DNA of 64,000 bases, taken from positions 103,725,980-103,789,979 of the forward strand of contig NC_034410.1 of the NCBI RefSeq assembly GCF_002078875.1, read 5' to 3'. The first letter of the stretch is position 1. Every line of letters starts with the position of its first letter. Of this stretch, positions 1 to 11,700 are shown one piece after another. This DNA comes from Numida meleagris. Taxonomy: Eukaryota; Chordata; Aves; Galliformes; Numididae. The notes beneath the pieces were generated by a model, which ran no database searches, was not told the DNA's origin, and worked only from the letters and a program-made list of their open reading frames with translations. Both the position numbers and the translations under genes were made by a program.

Positions 1-850
1 TCATTCCTCTCTAATTTTGATTTCTGACTTGAAGTATCACAATGTGCTTCATGATTTGCGGTATGAGAATGAGATGTCTAGTCTAGGATGCTTGGGTAGA
101 GGATTTGAGATTTCTTTTTTTTTTTTAAATAAGTTATATTCAGCGCAAGCTTTGGAAAATAAGATATTTCAATTTATTCTTAAAAACTCACTTTCCCCAG
201 GGGAAAACATATGCTTACACACACATAATGTATCCACCCATGGACATGGTTCTAAGCTCCAGCTTGGCAAACTATCAACCAATTACTCTGGATTTCAAAA
301 GTTTTAGTTGCAAAAGTTAATGACTATTTGAAGTCCTTCTATGCTTTAAATCAAATATTAAACTTCTGAATTGATTGCAAAATATTCCTCTTTTCTCAGC
401 AGATGTTCATATCCATATTTTGGATCACTTGACTCCTCATCCACTGCAGGTGACTGTACCTCTTTCACGAGCAGAAAGTGCAGTTTTAGTGTATCCATAG
501 CTGAAATCCCTGTAATCTCAGAATAGCAAACTGGATTGAAGATGTGATTCTTGCTCCTCTCACCCTGCACGTAAGTCTCTTTCTACTACCAGTTGAACTG
601 AGGAACATAAGTCCGAGAGTTGACAACAAAAGAGGAGCAGTATGCTTTGTACAGAGTGATGCTCTTTCAAGTGTTATCTCATATCTTTTTGTCATCTCAT
701 TACTCCTTTCAGAGGCATTCCTGCTTCTTCTACTGACCACATGTTGACCAGTTAATAAAAAGCTAAGGTCTTCAAACAGCTTTTTTCCCATTTGGAGAAA
801 TCTGTTTCTTCTTCTGTTTATTCAACTGCACACAGTATTCTTACATAATC
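1..850. other. Unique AT-rich DNA, no gene seen
   Basis: I see no recognisable repeat, exon or RNA gene here. The short open frames on both strands overlap each other and resemble nothing I know. The stretch ends where the CR1 element begins. Confidence 0.6.
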
Positions 851-2056
851 ATGCAGCATTTGCAGGACAGCCAGGGGATCAGGCCCAGCCAGCATGGGTT
901 TGTGAAGGACAGGTCCCGCTTGACCAACCTGATCTCCTTCTATGATCAAGTGACCCACCTGGTGGATGAGGGAAAGGCTGTTGATGTGGTCTACCTAGAC
1001 GTCAGCAAAGCCTTCGACACTGTCTCCCACGGTATTCCCCTGGAGAAGTTGGCAGCCCGTGGCTTGGACAGGTGCACTCAGTGCTGGGTAAGGAGCTGGC
1101 TGGAGGGCCGGGCCCAAAGAGTAGAGGTGAATGGAGTTAAATCTAGCTGGCAACCAGTCATGAGTGGTGTTCCCCAGGGGTTGGTGCTGGGGCCTGTCCT
1201 CTTCAATATCTTTATTGATGACTGGGATGAGGACATTGAGAGCACCCTCAGTAAGTTAGCAGACGACACCAAGCTGGCAGGAAGTGTCGATCTGCCTGGG
1301 GGTAGCAAGGCCCTTCAGAGTTCTGGACAGGCTGGATCTCTGGGCCGAAGCCAACGGGATGAGGTTCAACAAGACCAAGTGCCGGGTCCTGCACTTTGGC
1401 TGCAACAACCCCAGGCAACGCTACAGGCTTGGGCAGAGTGGCTGGAAGACTGTGCAGAGGAAACGGACCTGGGGGTGTTGGTCGATGCTCGGCTGAGCAT
1501 GAGCCAGCAGTGTGCCCAGGTGGCCAAGAAGGCCAATGGCATCCTGGCTTGTATCAGGAACAGTGTTGCCAGTAGGAGTAGGGAAGTCATTGTCCCTCTG
1601 TACTCAGCACTGGTGAGGCCGCACCTTGAGTACTGTGTCCAGTTTTGGGCCCCTCACTGCAAGAAAGTCATTGAGGCCCTGGAGTGTGTTCAGAGGAGGG
1701 CGATGAAGCTGGTGAGGGGTCTGGAGCACAGGCCTTATGAGGAGTGGCTGAGGGAGGTGGGATTGTTCAGCCTGGAGAAGAGGAGGCTCAGGGGAGACTT
1801 TATCGTTCTCTATAACTACCTGAAGGGAGGTTGTAGTGAGCTGGGTGTTAGCCTCTTCTCTCTTGTAACTAGTGACAGGACAAGGGGGAATGGCCTCAAG
1901 TTGCACCAGGGGAGATTTAGGCTGGACATTAGGAAGTACTACTTTTCTGAAAAAGTGGTCAGGTGCTGGAATGGGCTGCCCAGGGAGGTGGTTGAGTCAC
2001 CATCCCTGGAGGTGTTCAAGAAACATTTAGATATAGCGTTGAGAGACATGGTTTAG
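851..2056 (+). pseudogene. CR1 ORF2p fragment (reverse transcriptase), frame kept open
   Basis: An open frame of 401 codons covers the reverse transcriptase and C-terminal region of CR1 ORF2. Visible motifs are YLDVSKAFD (motif A, Asp at residue 50), SGVPQG (motif B, residues 105-110) and LADD (motif C, residues 136-139; CR1 usually has FADD). Between about nt 1318 and 1433 the reading leaves the CR1 frame. There the correct protein ([20 protein letters not shown] and onward) lies in the +1-shifted frame. An apparent 2-nt loss near 1320 and a 1-nt loss near 1430 cancel, so the frame is restored for the C-terminal part, which ends in ALRDMV. The endonuclease domain and ORF1 are missing and about 40 residues are scrambled, so no active protein is expected. 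The first Met is simply the first ATG inside the truncated copy, not a native start. Confidence 0.9.
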
Positions 2057-2150
2057 TGGGGTTATTGGTGGTATGTGGATGGTTGGACTGGATGATCTTG
2101 TAGGTCTTTTCCAACCTAGCTAATTCTGTGATTCTATGATTCTATAATAG
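851..2150 (+). mobile_element. CR1 LINE, 5'-truncated, 3' half
   Basis: This is the 3' half of a chicken-repeat-1 non-LTR retrotransposon. It holds the reverse transcriptase and C-terminal part of ORF2, a short 3' UTR that includes the typical 'GGTTGGACTGGATGATCTT' stretch near 2080, and the terminal octamer tail (ATTCTGTG, ATTCTATG, ATTCTATA) ending near 2150. The left edge is abrupt near position 851, in the middle of ORF2, as usual for 5' truncation during target-primed reverse transcription. No clear target duplication is visible, which is normal for CR1. The 3' UTR closely matches the reverse complement of 51366-51493, so both belong to the same subfamily. Confidence 0.97.
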
Positions 2151-2188
2151 TGTACATTGCAGTTAGACATAATACTTCTTGTTCCTTG

Positions 2189-2211
2189 TTTTTTTTTTTT
2201 TTTTTTTTTTT
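2189..2211. repeat. Poly(T) run, 23 nt
   Basis: An uninterrupted run of 23 T lies just after the CR1 tail. CR1 elements do not end in poly(A), so it is not part of that element. A further T-rich stretch lies at 2568-2628. Confidence 0.9.
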
Positions 2212-3830
2212 GAGGGTGCTTCATTTTTTTTCCTATTGTTTCAAAGGTGAACAGATTTTTTGTCTGCTACATTGAAAAGCAATAGTATAACTGCCTGTGT
2301 ATGTATACTTATGAATAAATGTATATATGCACAGGTGTTTGCATGTATGCATATGTAAAATTACTGATGTGAACAACTAGTTGTTGGCTCAAACATGTTT
2401 TTCTTCTTCTCTTTATCTCTCCAAGCCATCACTGATACATCAGGATACAACTAACAAGCTCCACATACAGTGGCAGTATTTTATCTCTAGAGTCATTTAT
2501 CAAAAATGTCCATTCCTTGGAAACTGGTCACTGCAACCACAAACAGCACTAAGCAGTGTATATGATTAATTTTTTTTTTTTGGTGGTAGAATATATTTTT
2601 TCTTTTTTTTTTCTTTTTTTCTTTTTTTCCCACAAGGAATATGAATGCAACTTCTTTCCTTAACTTTAGTCAAAATGTAATCACTCTCTATTGCTATCTG
2701 AATGTGCAGGAATGTGCTCGTAGTGTTCTTAGAGTATATTTCACTGATAAATAGCTTTTTTGTGTGTGTGTGTGTGCTTATCTTGAAATATGAAGAACCT
2801 GTTATTGTTCACTACAGAATATTAGAGATAACACCCAATTTCCAAACTTTCAAGTGGAGCTTTATCTTGTATCCAGTGAGTAGAAGAAGATATACACCAC
2901 AACTGGCTTTTCATATACTGTTAACTATAATTTTTCATCCAGTCGGATATAAATAATACTGATGACGAGCTGGAAGGAAAGAAGGAATACTGAAATTAAA
3001 AACAAACAAACAAAACACCCCTGAAAAAATCTGGTTTTCTCTTATTGTCTTTCATTCAACTCTCCAGTAATTAGGAATGAGTAATATTCACTGAAAATTT
3101 CTCCTTTTTAGAGGAAGTAGCACACCCAAATTTGTGTTCTTTGTAAGATGTCAGTGACCTTAAAAATAAATAAAAATCCATTATCTGTCAGTACTGAAGG
3201 TTGGAATTTGGCAGGGTCAGATGCAGTCTTGCTGGGAAACAAGGTTTCATGTGTTCGTGCTAGGTATGACTGGCTAGTGTTGGAATTCCTACTCCCTTGG
3301 TGCCCTCAGGAAGAGAGATGAGGGGGCAGCAAATCAGCCTTAGCTGAAAATTAGGATATTACACTTAAAATAATGATTAGCAAGTGACTTCCTTTCCTAG
3401 AAAAGAATAATTATCTTCAAAATATCTTGATGTAATGTGGTGTAGTAGGTGTATTGCAGCTTGTTTGCCACGTGAGTGCACAGACTGGCCCACAGAGATT
3501 ATTGCTGAAGCTTGTGAAAGGCAAAGCTTCAAAAGTCACTCTGAGAGCGTGGGACAGAGAGGACAATGTGATCTCAGCAGAAGGTTTGGCAGCATTGCTG
3601 AAGATGAGAATTTGTGACTTGGTGAACTGACAACAACAGTGCAGACCTTGACACCTCTGGCTGTTATCCTAAGTTAAGTCCTGCTGGTTTGTGACTGAAT
3701 TTTGTCATCTGTTCAGGGTTCTATGTGAACTTTTGACATTTAGTTTCTGTCCAGCTTTGTATATGTGCAAAAAAACCCATCATTACTAAAGGTGTCCTTG
3801 TTAGCATTACAACAAGAAGGCCAAAGACTA
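2212..3830. other. Unique DNA with simple repeats only
   Basis: It contains T-rich tracts around 2568-2628, a short (GT)n run at 2761-2776 and an (AAAC)n run near 3000-3016. I see no gene or transposon in the rest. Confidence 0.55.
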
Positions 3831-4385
3831 TATCAGAGAATTCCAGAATGGCGGAGGCTGGCAGAGTCCTCTGGGTCCATCAGGCCCAACCCCCATTCCA
3901 ACAGGGTCACCCAGAGCAGGGGCCCAGACCAACGTCCGGGTGACTGCTGAAGGTCTTCAAGGAGACTCCACAGCCTCTGGGCAACTTGTGCCAGTGCTGT
4001 CACTCACAAAGCACAGAAGTGCTCCTGGTTTTCTGAGGGAGCCGCCTGTGTTCCAGTTTGTGCCCATTGCCTCTTGTCCCGCCACTAGGCACCACTGAAA
4101 GGAACTTGGCTCTGTCCTGTTTGCATTCTCCCTTTGAATGTTTGTAGACATTGATGTGATCACCCAAAGCTTCCCTCTTCTTCAGGCTGAATAGGCCCAG
4201 CCTCTTCTCACAGGAGCAGTGCTTCAGTCCCTTCATTTTCATGGCCCTTCACTGGACTGTCTATTGTAGTGGGGTGTCCAGAACTGGACCCAGCCCTCCG
4301 TGTGTGGACTCATTAATGCTGAGTAGAGGGGAAGGACCACATCTGCTGATTGCAGAGGCTCCTGCTAACAGAGCCCAGGATACCA
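3831..4385 (-). mobile_element. CR1 LINE fragment, minus strand
   Basis: Read on the minus strand, this is the 3' part of a diverged CR1. The 3' UTR end lies near 3831 ('agaattccagaatggcggag', the degraded tail and 3' UTR). Coding remnants follow, such as [20 protein letters not shown] and [17 protein letters not shown] (within 4000-4242). The similarity fades near 4385. The octamer tail is lost and several frameshifts are present, so it is an old copy of a different subfamily from the one at 851. Confidence 0.9.
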
Positions 4386-5061
4386 AGATATACGAATGTG
4401 AAGATTTGTTCTGTCCTCTCACCCATAACCTTGATCTTTTCTGAACAGGGATGCTGGCAGACCTGCACAGGGAAGTCTGGACTGCCATTAGCTGTTTGAT
4501 ATACAGCCATTCTTCTGGTAAACACAGAACTTCAGTCTTCAGGCTTGTCAGTCCAATGTCTGTTCAAATCTATGCCTTCCTTTTCTTCTTTTTCAATAGA
4601 AAGCCAAAATCTTGGCAATGACCGTGCAAACAAACTCAGGCTTGTTATCCTCACCCTCACTGGGTCTGCACACAGGAAACATCAGGAATGTTGCCAAAAA
4701 TAATTCTGGCTCAGCAGATAAAACCAGCTGCTATTGTCCAAGTGGTATTAGATTCATTTTCATTCCTGCTATAATAACACGTAGTCTGAGGCACTTAAAC
4801 ATCTGAACCCTGAAGTTCTTACCATAGAAAACATAAGTCAAAGGTAGAAAAAATACAACAGAATCTTCTGTGTTTCTTTAGTTTCATTTTGTTGGGCATT
4901 TCATTAAATGAATTGAATGAGTTATTTGTAAATTTATAATCTGCAGAGAAGTTAGAAGCATTTGTTTACTGGAATAATACCTGTTCTGCTAGCACTGTCA
5001 CATACTGCCATATGATCTTCTTTCTGTAACCTCTTGGTTTAAATTTTATCTTTTTTTCTTT
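4386..5061. other. Unique DNA between two CR1 fragments
   Basis: I see no recognisable gene or repeat. The segment from 4386 to about 4540 might be a badly decayed extension of the minus-strand CR1, but I cannot support that. Confidence 0.5.
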
Positions 5062-5680
5062 GATCATGATCCAGCAGTGTGCTCCTGTGGCCAAGAAGGC
5101 CAATGGGATCCTGGAGTGCATTAAAAAGAGTTTGGCCAGCAGGTTGAGGGAGGTGATCCTCCACCTCTGCTCTGCCCTGAGGAGGCCGTATCTGGAATAC
5201 TGTCCAGTTCTGGGCTCTCCAGTTCAAGAAAGATGCAGAATTTCTAGAGAGAGCCCAGCAGAAGGCCACAGAGATGCATCTCCTGTATGAGAAGAGGCTG
5301 AGAGACCCGGTACTGTTCAGTCTAGAGAAGAGACAGCTGAGGGGGCATCTTATCAATGCTTGTAAATATCTAACAGATGAGAATCAAGTGAATGGGGACA
5401 GTCTTTTTTCAGTGGTGCCCAGCAACAGAACAAGGGGCAATGAGCACAAACTGAAACAGGGGAATTTCCATACGAACATAGGAAATTTTTTTTTTTTACT
5501 TTGAGGTTGACAGAGCACTGGAACAAGCTGCCCAGAGAAGTTGTGGAGTCTCTTTTTCTGGGGATATTCTAAACCTGCCTGGATGCTTTCATGTGTAACC
5601 TACTCTAGAGAATCTGCTTATTAGGGGCTTGGACCTGATGGTCTCCAGAGTTCCCTTCCAACCCCTTCTTTGATTATTGG
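5062..5680 (+). mobile_element. CR1 LINE fragment, plus strand
   Basis: This is a 5'-truncated CR1 in plus orientation. It starts at the ORF2 segment [20 protein letters not shown] (5066 onward). It continues in another frame with EKRLRDPVLFSLEKRQLRG (from about 5280) and NRTRGNEHKLKQGNF (near 5420), and ends in the 3' UTR 'ggacctgatggtctccagag' (about 5630-5680). Several frame changes and loss of the octamer tail mark it as old and inactive. Confidence 0.93.
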
Positions 5681-8006
5681 GAAAAGTATCTTTCACTTGC
5701 ACAAAGCATGCTAACTTAAGTTAATCATCACCCCAAAATCATGGAGTTCTGCAAAATGATGAAAACATGAAATGATTTCATTCTGATCTGCAGCTCTCAC
5801 CTTTATACAAAAGCCATGAGTGATGAATTTTTCCCTACCAACACAGTCTCTGATAAACTAAACACTAACAAAACCCTGCTGATTGTCATAAACTGGCTGT
5901 TATTTCCTTGTGAACCCTAAGTTCACATCCAAAACATCCAATTTTTAATCAAGAGGCCATGGATCTTTTTCTATAAAAAACTGCCTGACCTGAGGTTTAA
6001 TAAAAGCAAAAAACCCTCGTTTGCCCTTACTGGTTATTCAACACAGGACAAACTTATATATCTGTAAATCTCCTGTTTGCCCCAGTGTGTGTAACTCCTA
6101 AAATGTGAAAGAACAGAAACTATATTTTGTATTCAAAACTTTTTCTTCTTTTAGAAAGATAGCTGGGATATCTTGCTCATGTAGAAGAAAACTAAAGCAA
6201 ACCAAGTCCTTATACTTGGTAAGACCATAAAATGATGGTATTAAGCACTACAAACAACTATAAATATGTCTTAACAGCAACATCTATTTATCCATTTCTG
6301 CCATGGTGTCCTTGAATACCAAACATATGGCTTATTCGTTTTCCGATATCACTCAAACCTCTTCTGCTATGTCAGCGCCTGTAATCTATCATTCAAAACA
6401 CTGTAATCAAGATCTACAGATTATGTAACTAATATAAATGCTCTAAAACTCAGCACATGCACTTTAAATAATCAATCGGTATTTAATTAACACACAATTG
6501 CTGGCCTAATACTGAATCAAATCCTCTTAAAGTGTGACCATAATTCCCACTAGAGTAGTAATGTCCTGAGAGTGAAAGAAATACACTGTGATCATTAGAA
6601 GAGTATTGTAATTTATAGGGTTTTTGTCAAGAGATTAAGCAATTCCAAAATCTATTAGACATGAAAAAATGCTCTGTAGAACAGAAAAGAATTATGGTTC
6701 TTTCCTCATATCTTTTAAAGTACATTTTTGTGCTACATGTCGGTTTTGATAAACAGATTATTTCAACATTCTCTTCAATTAATATAAATAAAATTTCTGT
6801 ATAGAACCTTTTATCAAATATGACACAGAAAACTTCTTTGGGAAAATGATGCAAATTCATTTTTTGCCAAGTCTTATTATGAAAATGTAGTACAAATATT
6901 AGCTGTAATGACCAAAATAACATTATCAAGAGACATTTCCTTTAATTTTGCAAAAATAAAATGTTTGGAGAGCCCTAATAATAATAAATTCAGGGAAACC
7001 CCTATGTTTTCCATTTGACAGAAGTCAAGATAGTTGTTGATTTAATGGATGAAATAGTGAACTATAATGAAAATGATCTAATATTTAATCAAGTTATCAT
7101 ACTTCAGTCACAATGTACAAAAAAGAACAGATTTAAGACCAGAATAATGGTTGTTCTGTGTTGAAACAAGAATTGCTCTAACCCAGTATTTTGACTTCAG
7201 CAGTTACTAAGATGTACATAGAAAGTGTATGTATTCAACTCAATATATGATGACACTTCAGTCAGGATGTCTACCTGACTTTTCCAAGGTGGAGTATCGC
7301 TGTCTGGGAATGTATGTCCTTTGTATTCACTATGCCTTTCACACACCTTTTGATCCCGTGTGATCCCACCATCACCACCATGAACTTCTGCTTTTTCAAT
7401 GCTTTTATAAACCTGGCATCTGAAATTTCCTGTGGTAAAAATGTTTATGATCTAAACACTGTGAAAAGTATGTCCATTTGCTTAATCTTGCCACCTAATC
7501 ATTGCATGGAATAGCCTCTAGTTTTTCCTCTGTCATGATTTTGTGTATTTCTGCCATCTGCACTTTTAATTGCTGCAATTTCAGTAAGGGGCTGAACACC
7601 AGCTCTAAAAACAGATCCACTCAAATGCAAAATATTTTGTACCAGCAACAAGAATTAGATTTCAAAAGAGCAAAAGAGTATTTGTAGGTTGTAGGTTTGT
7701 GGAACTGCACAAAAACAATGAAATGTCACATTGCAGTTGCTGTTCCACAGCACCAATACTAAGCAAAAACTCTTGTTTCAGATTCATATAGTTTTGTGCT
7801 TGTACATCAACTGAAAACAAACACAGAAAGAGAATCTAAGTAAATCAGACTCAAAATTGGAAACCTTGCCTTACTTAAATCAATTATTTCTACTACTAGA
7901 CTCGGGATTTCATTCACAGAGTTTATTTTTTTCTGCAGAATGTTACATAAAAATGACTGTACCAGTGTTGGGACAATGGCTCTCTGCCCTGCCAGCTAAA
8001 GGCAAG
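5681..8006. other. Unique AT-rich DNA, no gene seen
   Basis: I find no convincing exon, RNA or transposon in this stretch. The longest open frame (6627-6929, minus, 100 codons) is low-complexity and has no family resemblance. Confidence 0.55.
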
Positions 8007-8227
8007 TATTAAGTTTTTCACTCAGAGGGTGGTGACGCACTGGAACAGGTTGCCCAAGGAAGTTGTGGATGCCCAATCCCTGGAGGTATTCAAGGCCAGG
8101 CTGGACGTGGCTCTGGCAGCCTGGCCTAGTGGTTGGTGACCCTGCACACAGCAGGGGGGTTGAGACTAGATGATCTTTGAGGTCCTTTTCAACCCAGGCC
8201 ATTCTGTGATTCTATGATTCTATGATT
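8007..8227 (+). mobile_element. CR1 LINE 3' end
   Basis: This is a short CR1 copy covering only the last codons of ORF2 ([23 protein letters not shown], degraded), the 3' UTR and the tail (ATTCTGTG, ATTCTATG, ATTCTATG). The tail is well preserved and the 3' UTR shows few obvious indels, so the insertion may be fairly young. Confidence 0.95.
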
Positions 8228-8280
8228 TTGTCTGTTGAACTAATATGCTTCTACCATGGATTTCTTCTCATGTACATGTG

Positions 8281-8336
8281 CATATGTGTATATATTTCTG
8301 CACATGTATATATATATATTTGTATAAACACACATG
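8281..8336. repeat. TA/CA-rich simple repeat
   Basis: This is an imperfect alternating TG/TA tract, including a run of TA dinucleotides near 8308-8320. Confidence 0.7.
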
Positions 8337-8651
8337 TAACCCCTTCCTCCCTAGCTAATAGGATGTTGGTAAAGTGACCACAGATCAAAACTCATGTGTG
8401 AGTGAGACACAACATGTTTTATTCTCTGGAGGTTTTAACCTGAAGTGCTTCCCCTGTATTCCCACAATGCCCTTACAAGATTGATATTTCTTATTTTTCA
8501 GTCTTGTCTCCTACAGAAAAAAAAACACTGTATGGCAATCACACTTAAAGACTTACAGTCAATTGCTCAGCTTCAACTAAATTTTGCAGAGTGAAAAGTA
8601 TGTCACAATTAAATTTTCTAAAGTCTTATAAGAACAGGCTTGGCCTCCATT

Positions 8652-8767
8652 CCACCTGGAGGAATTCAGTGACACATTGCTTCATAAGCACTTCCACATC
8701 AGATGCCTCTGACACTGTGGGACAACATAATAAAATAGGAGGCATTACTTTCAGAGCAGCCCTCGTA
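8652..8767 (-). mobile_element. Galluhop-type mariner relic, one end only
   Basis: Read on the minus strand, it starts with the mariner terminal repeat: TACGAGGGCTGCTCTGAAAG at 8767, followed by the AATGCCTCCTATTTTATTATG segment of the same end. It continues into the 5' leader of the element. The same end sequence recurs at 25,000-25,108. Only about 116 bp remain, the transposase body is gone and I see no opposite terminal repeat nearby. It is a non-autonomous, internally and terminally deleted copy. Confidence 0.85.
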
Positions 8768-11700
8768 CAATCATATATGTAAAGAGGTAGATTTTGAGTC
8801 TGTTCTCTGTTCATCTCACATTGCTATTAAATTTCTTACTATTTGGAATGAGATCTATTAGCTCTTCAGTGAATAATTCTATCCTGCATCATGACAGCAA
8901 TAATTTTGTCTGGGAAACTGAGAATAAAAATCTGGCTTCTTGACATATTAAAGAAAAAAATATAAGGATAATATTAATAAATGTGATATTTATTTTTGAA
9001 GTGGACAGCTGGCTACATAGAATACCAGACTTGATTAATTTCTTTACCTTGTTACTCTTCTCAACCTTATCAATATATTCTTAAGCACATTTTTACTACT
9101 TAACTACATCAGCTGTATTGAAAGTTCATTCCATCTCTCAGCACTTTATCTAGTAATGACTTTCTGAGTTCTCTTTGTGTGTATGTATATATTCTTTATC
9201 ATTTAAACTGCATTCTAGTTGGTCTGAAAGCTCAGAGAGATAATCAAGCTTAACTTTGAAGGGCATCCTAGATAATATGACTCTTCCTTTGAAGAGTTTC
9301 ATGCTAAATTTGAAGCTCGAAGTTAATGAGCAATTTATAAAACTGACTTTTTTTCACATTTAAAGATGAAATCTCCATGTATTCTTTAGCTGCAGACTTA
9401 ACATAGACACTTCTATAATACTTCTATTCATGTTTTTCCACTTTGAGTGCCTTTCAGTAGCGTGTTAAGCAATGACTTATATCTGGAACCTATGACAATT
9501 TCCTTCATCCTTTCTTGGATATGGAGGCTTTCTTTCTTTCATGTGGATCATGTATTATACATTTTGACTATTGAAAACTAGGTCGCAAAGGGCATTGTGA
9601 ATGCAGAAAAGTTGGTGAGGTTGGATCTTATAAGAATTCTTTCTAAAGTCTCGGGAAACCCAGGGAGAAAAAAAACAAAACAAAACAAAAAAAACCCTCT
9701 TCTCTCCTGGAACTGAAGAATCACAGTAGAAGAATGTGGTGTTATCCTTCAGAGAATGATTTTTTTCTCTTCCCCATCAGTTTTTTTCCTCCCATAAGGA
9801 TTCCTAGAGAATTTCCCTTGCTGGGGAAATATAGGCCTTAAACTGATATTTGATAGAAGGAGTTGATTGTTTGTATTTGCTGATATCCTGTGTCACTTCA
9901 GAAGCTTGCAGTTTCACAAGTTTTCTGGGAGACAGTTACATCTGATTAAGAAGCAGCAATTGCATATGTATTTAAAATGTCATATTTGTTGTCACTTACA
10001 AACTAGGCCACCTATTTTATAACAACAATGAACTTGGCAACAGCACGTTCTGTGGATAAATATGTTTCTATTTTTTTATTATTTATAATATAGAATCAAG
10101 CAAAATGAGACATTCAGTATTCAGATAATAGCACTGATTCCACGAGAAGGTTTATTTCTTATCCTTTCTTGTTGAATACCACTGAAGAATATAAAGCCTC
10201 TAGCTTCTAGAAAATAAAACAGCTAATTAAACTGGAAACAAACTTATATATTAACTCAATAATAAAGAAAAGTTAAAAACATTTCTACCACGGCAGAATA
10301 TCAACATTTGCATTTTTGTTATCATCTCTAATGGTGATTTCTGTGAACATGGCTTAAATGCTCCAATCTTTTCCTTCAGTTAAACATAAAGTTTTGTTCA
10401 GATGATAAAAAACAACTGATTTTTTACGGAAAAATATGTGCTTTGCTCTGTTTTATTTTCTAGGCTTATGACACTAAATCACATAATTCTTTGCAAATCT
10501 CAATATCTTACAATTTGACTTAGATTTTGGCCATTTTCCAATGCATGTGGTCTAGTCTGGGTTTCACATTGGGCAAAATGGTTTTTGTATGGAGTACCCA
10601 GCAAGGTACATTGCATTATTCCCATTTGCTAAATTTTGACATTTTCTTACCTGTAGATCAGATTACTGTTTAAAACAAGGTCCTTGGGAATTATCAGCAA
10701 ACTTTACTTTCTGTAATACACTAATATTATCCATGGGAGCCAATTATTGGAAGTGTTATGAACAGATGGTGAACTAAAGCAACAAGAACTAGTGTTCAAT
10801 AATGTAACATAATGGGCCAATACACTGCATAACAATGTTACAAATCTTCTACCTATTTGACATTTGAGGAATAAAACTTACTTATTATTAGAGTACAAAT
10901 TCCGTATTTGGGTGAACAAACACAGCTTTTCATTAAAATACTTTATTTTGGGGATCTTACTGTGACATTATTATTTTTCTGGCTTTGGAGGACAGTTATA
11001 ATCATCCACATGTATATGTATGTGAACATGGGGGAAAGGGATCTTAATAAGTTTTTCTCATTTTCTTCCTTTCTGTAGTGCTTTAAGCCAAGAGTTTGAG
11101 ATAAAACAGCTATGAACTTTCTACTACAAAATTAGTAGTTTTTTTTCATTTTAAGTTAAAAGAAGCTGAGTTGATCTTCGTAGGTCTGAGTAGACAAATT
11201 ATCTCACTGAATTTTAATCCTTCTTGAAATTCTATATGAAACTACTCAAAACTCAGTTAGCTGATAGGGCATATACACACCATTTAACTCTGATTAATTT
11301 AAATAGCTTTTAGAAGACATCAGCCACTGATTTGACACTTTTGAATGGTTGCGGGTATTTCCTGGGACCCATCTGTCATTCTGGCCACTCAGATGATTAG
11401 TGCAGAATCCATTCCTTTTATCATAATTTCCTTTTAATGGCCAGAAGTCCACTGTAATACCAGGAAAATCTAGATTCCTTTAATGCTGGAATTCTTCTCC
11501 ATAAATATAAATTACCCTCTTTATGGCCTTTAAGAGGGCAACCTTCATAAGGCCTTCGAGTCCATGTTTAGGTAGTATGTGTTGTATTTTTAAAATTGCT
11601 GACTTTGAACCAGTAGCTTCAGCAGAGCTCGAAGAAAATGGAAGGTCCTCCCAGAAGGCCTTGAATAGTAATTCTCAGATATCTATCCCATAGATCAGAG

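Noticed and set aside
9999..10090. Minus-strand micro-exon between an AG near 10054 and GTAAGT near 10000
   Set aside because: About 51-55 nt with a cysteine-rich nonsense-like peptide. Such short AG/GT pairs are common by chance.
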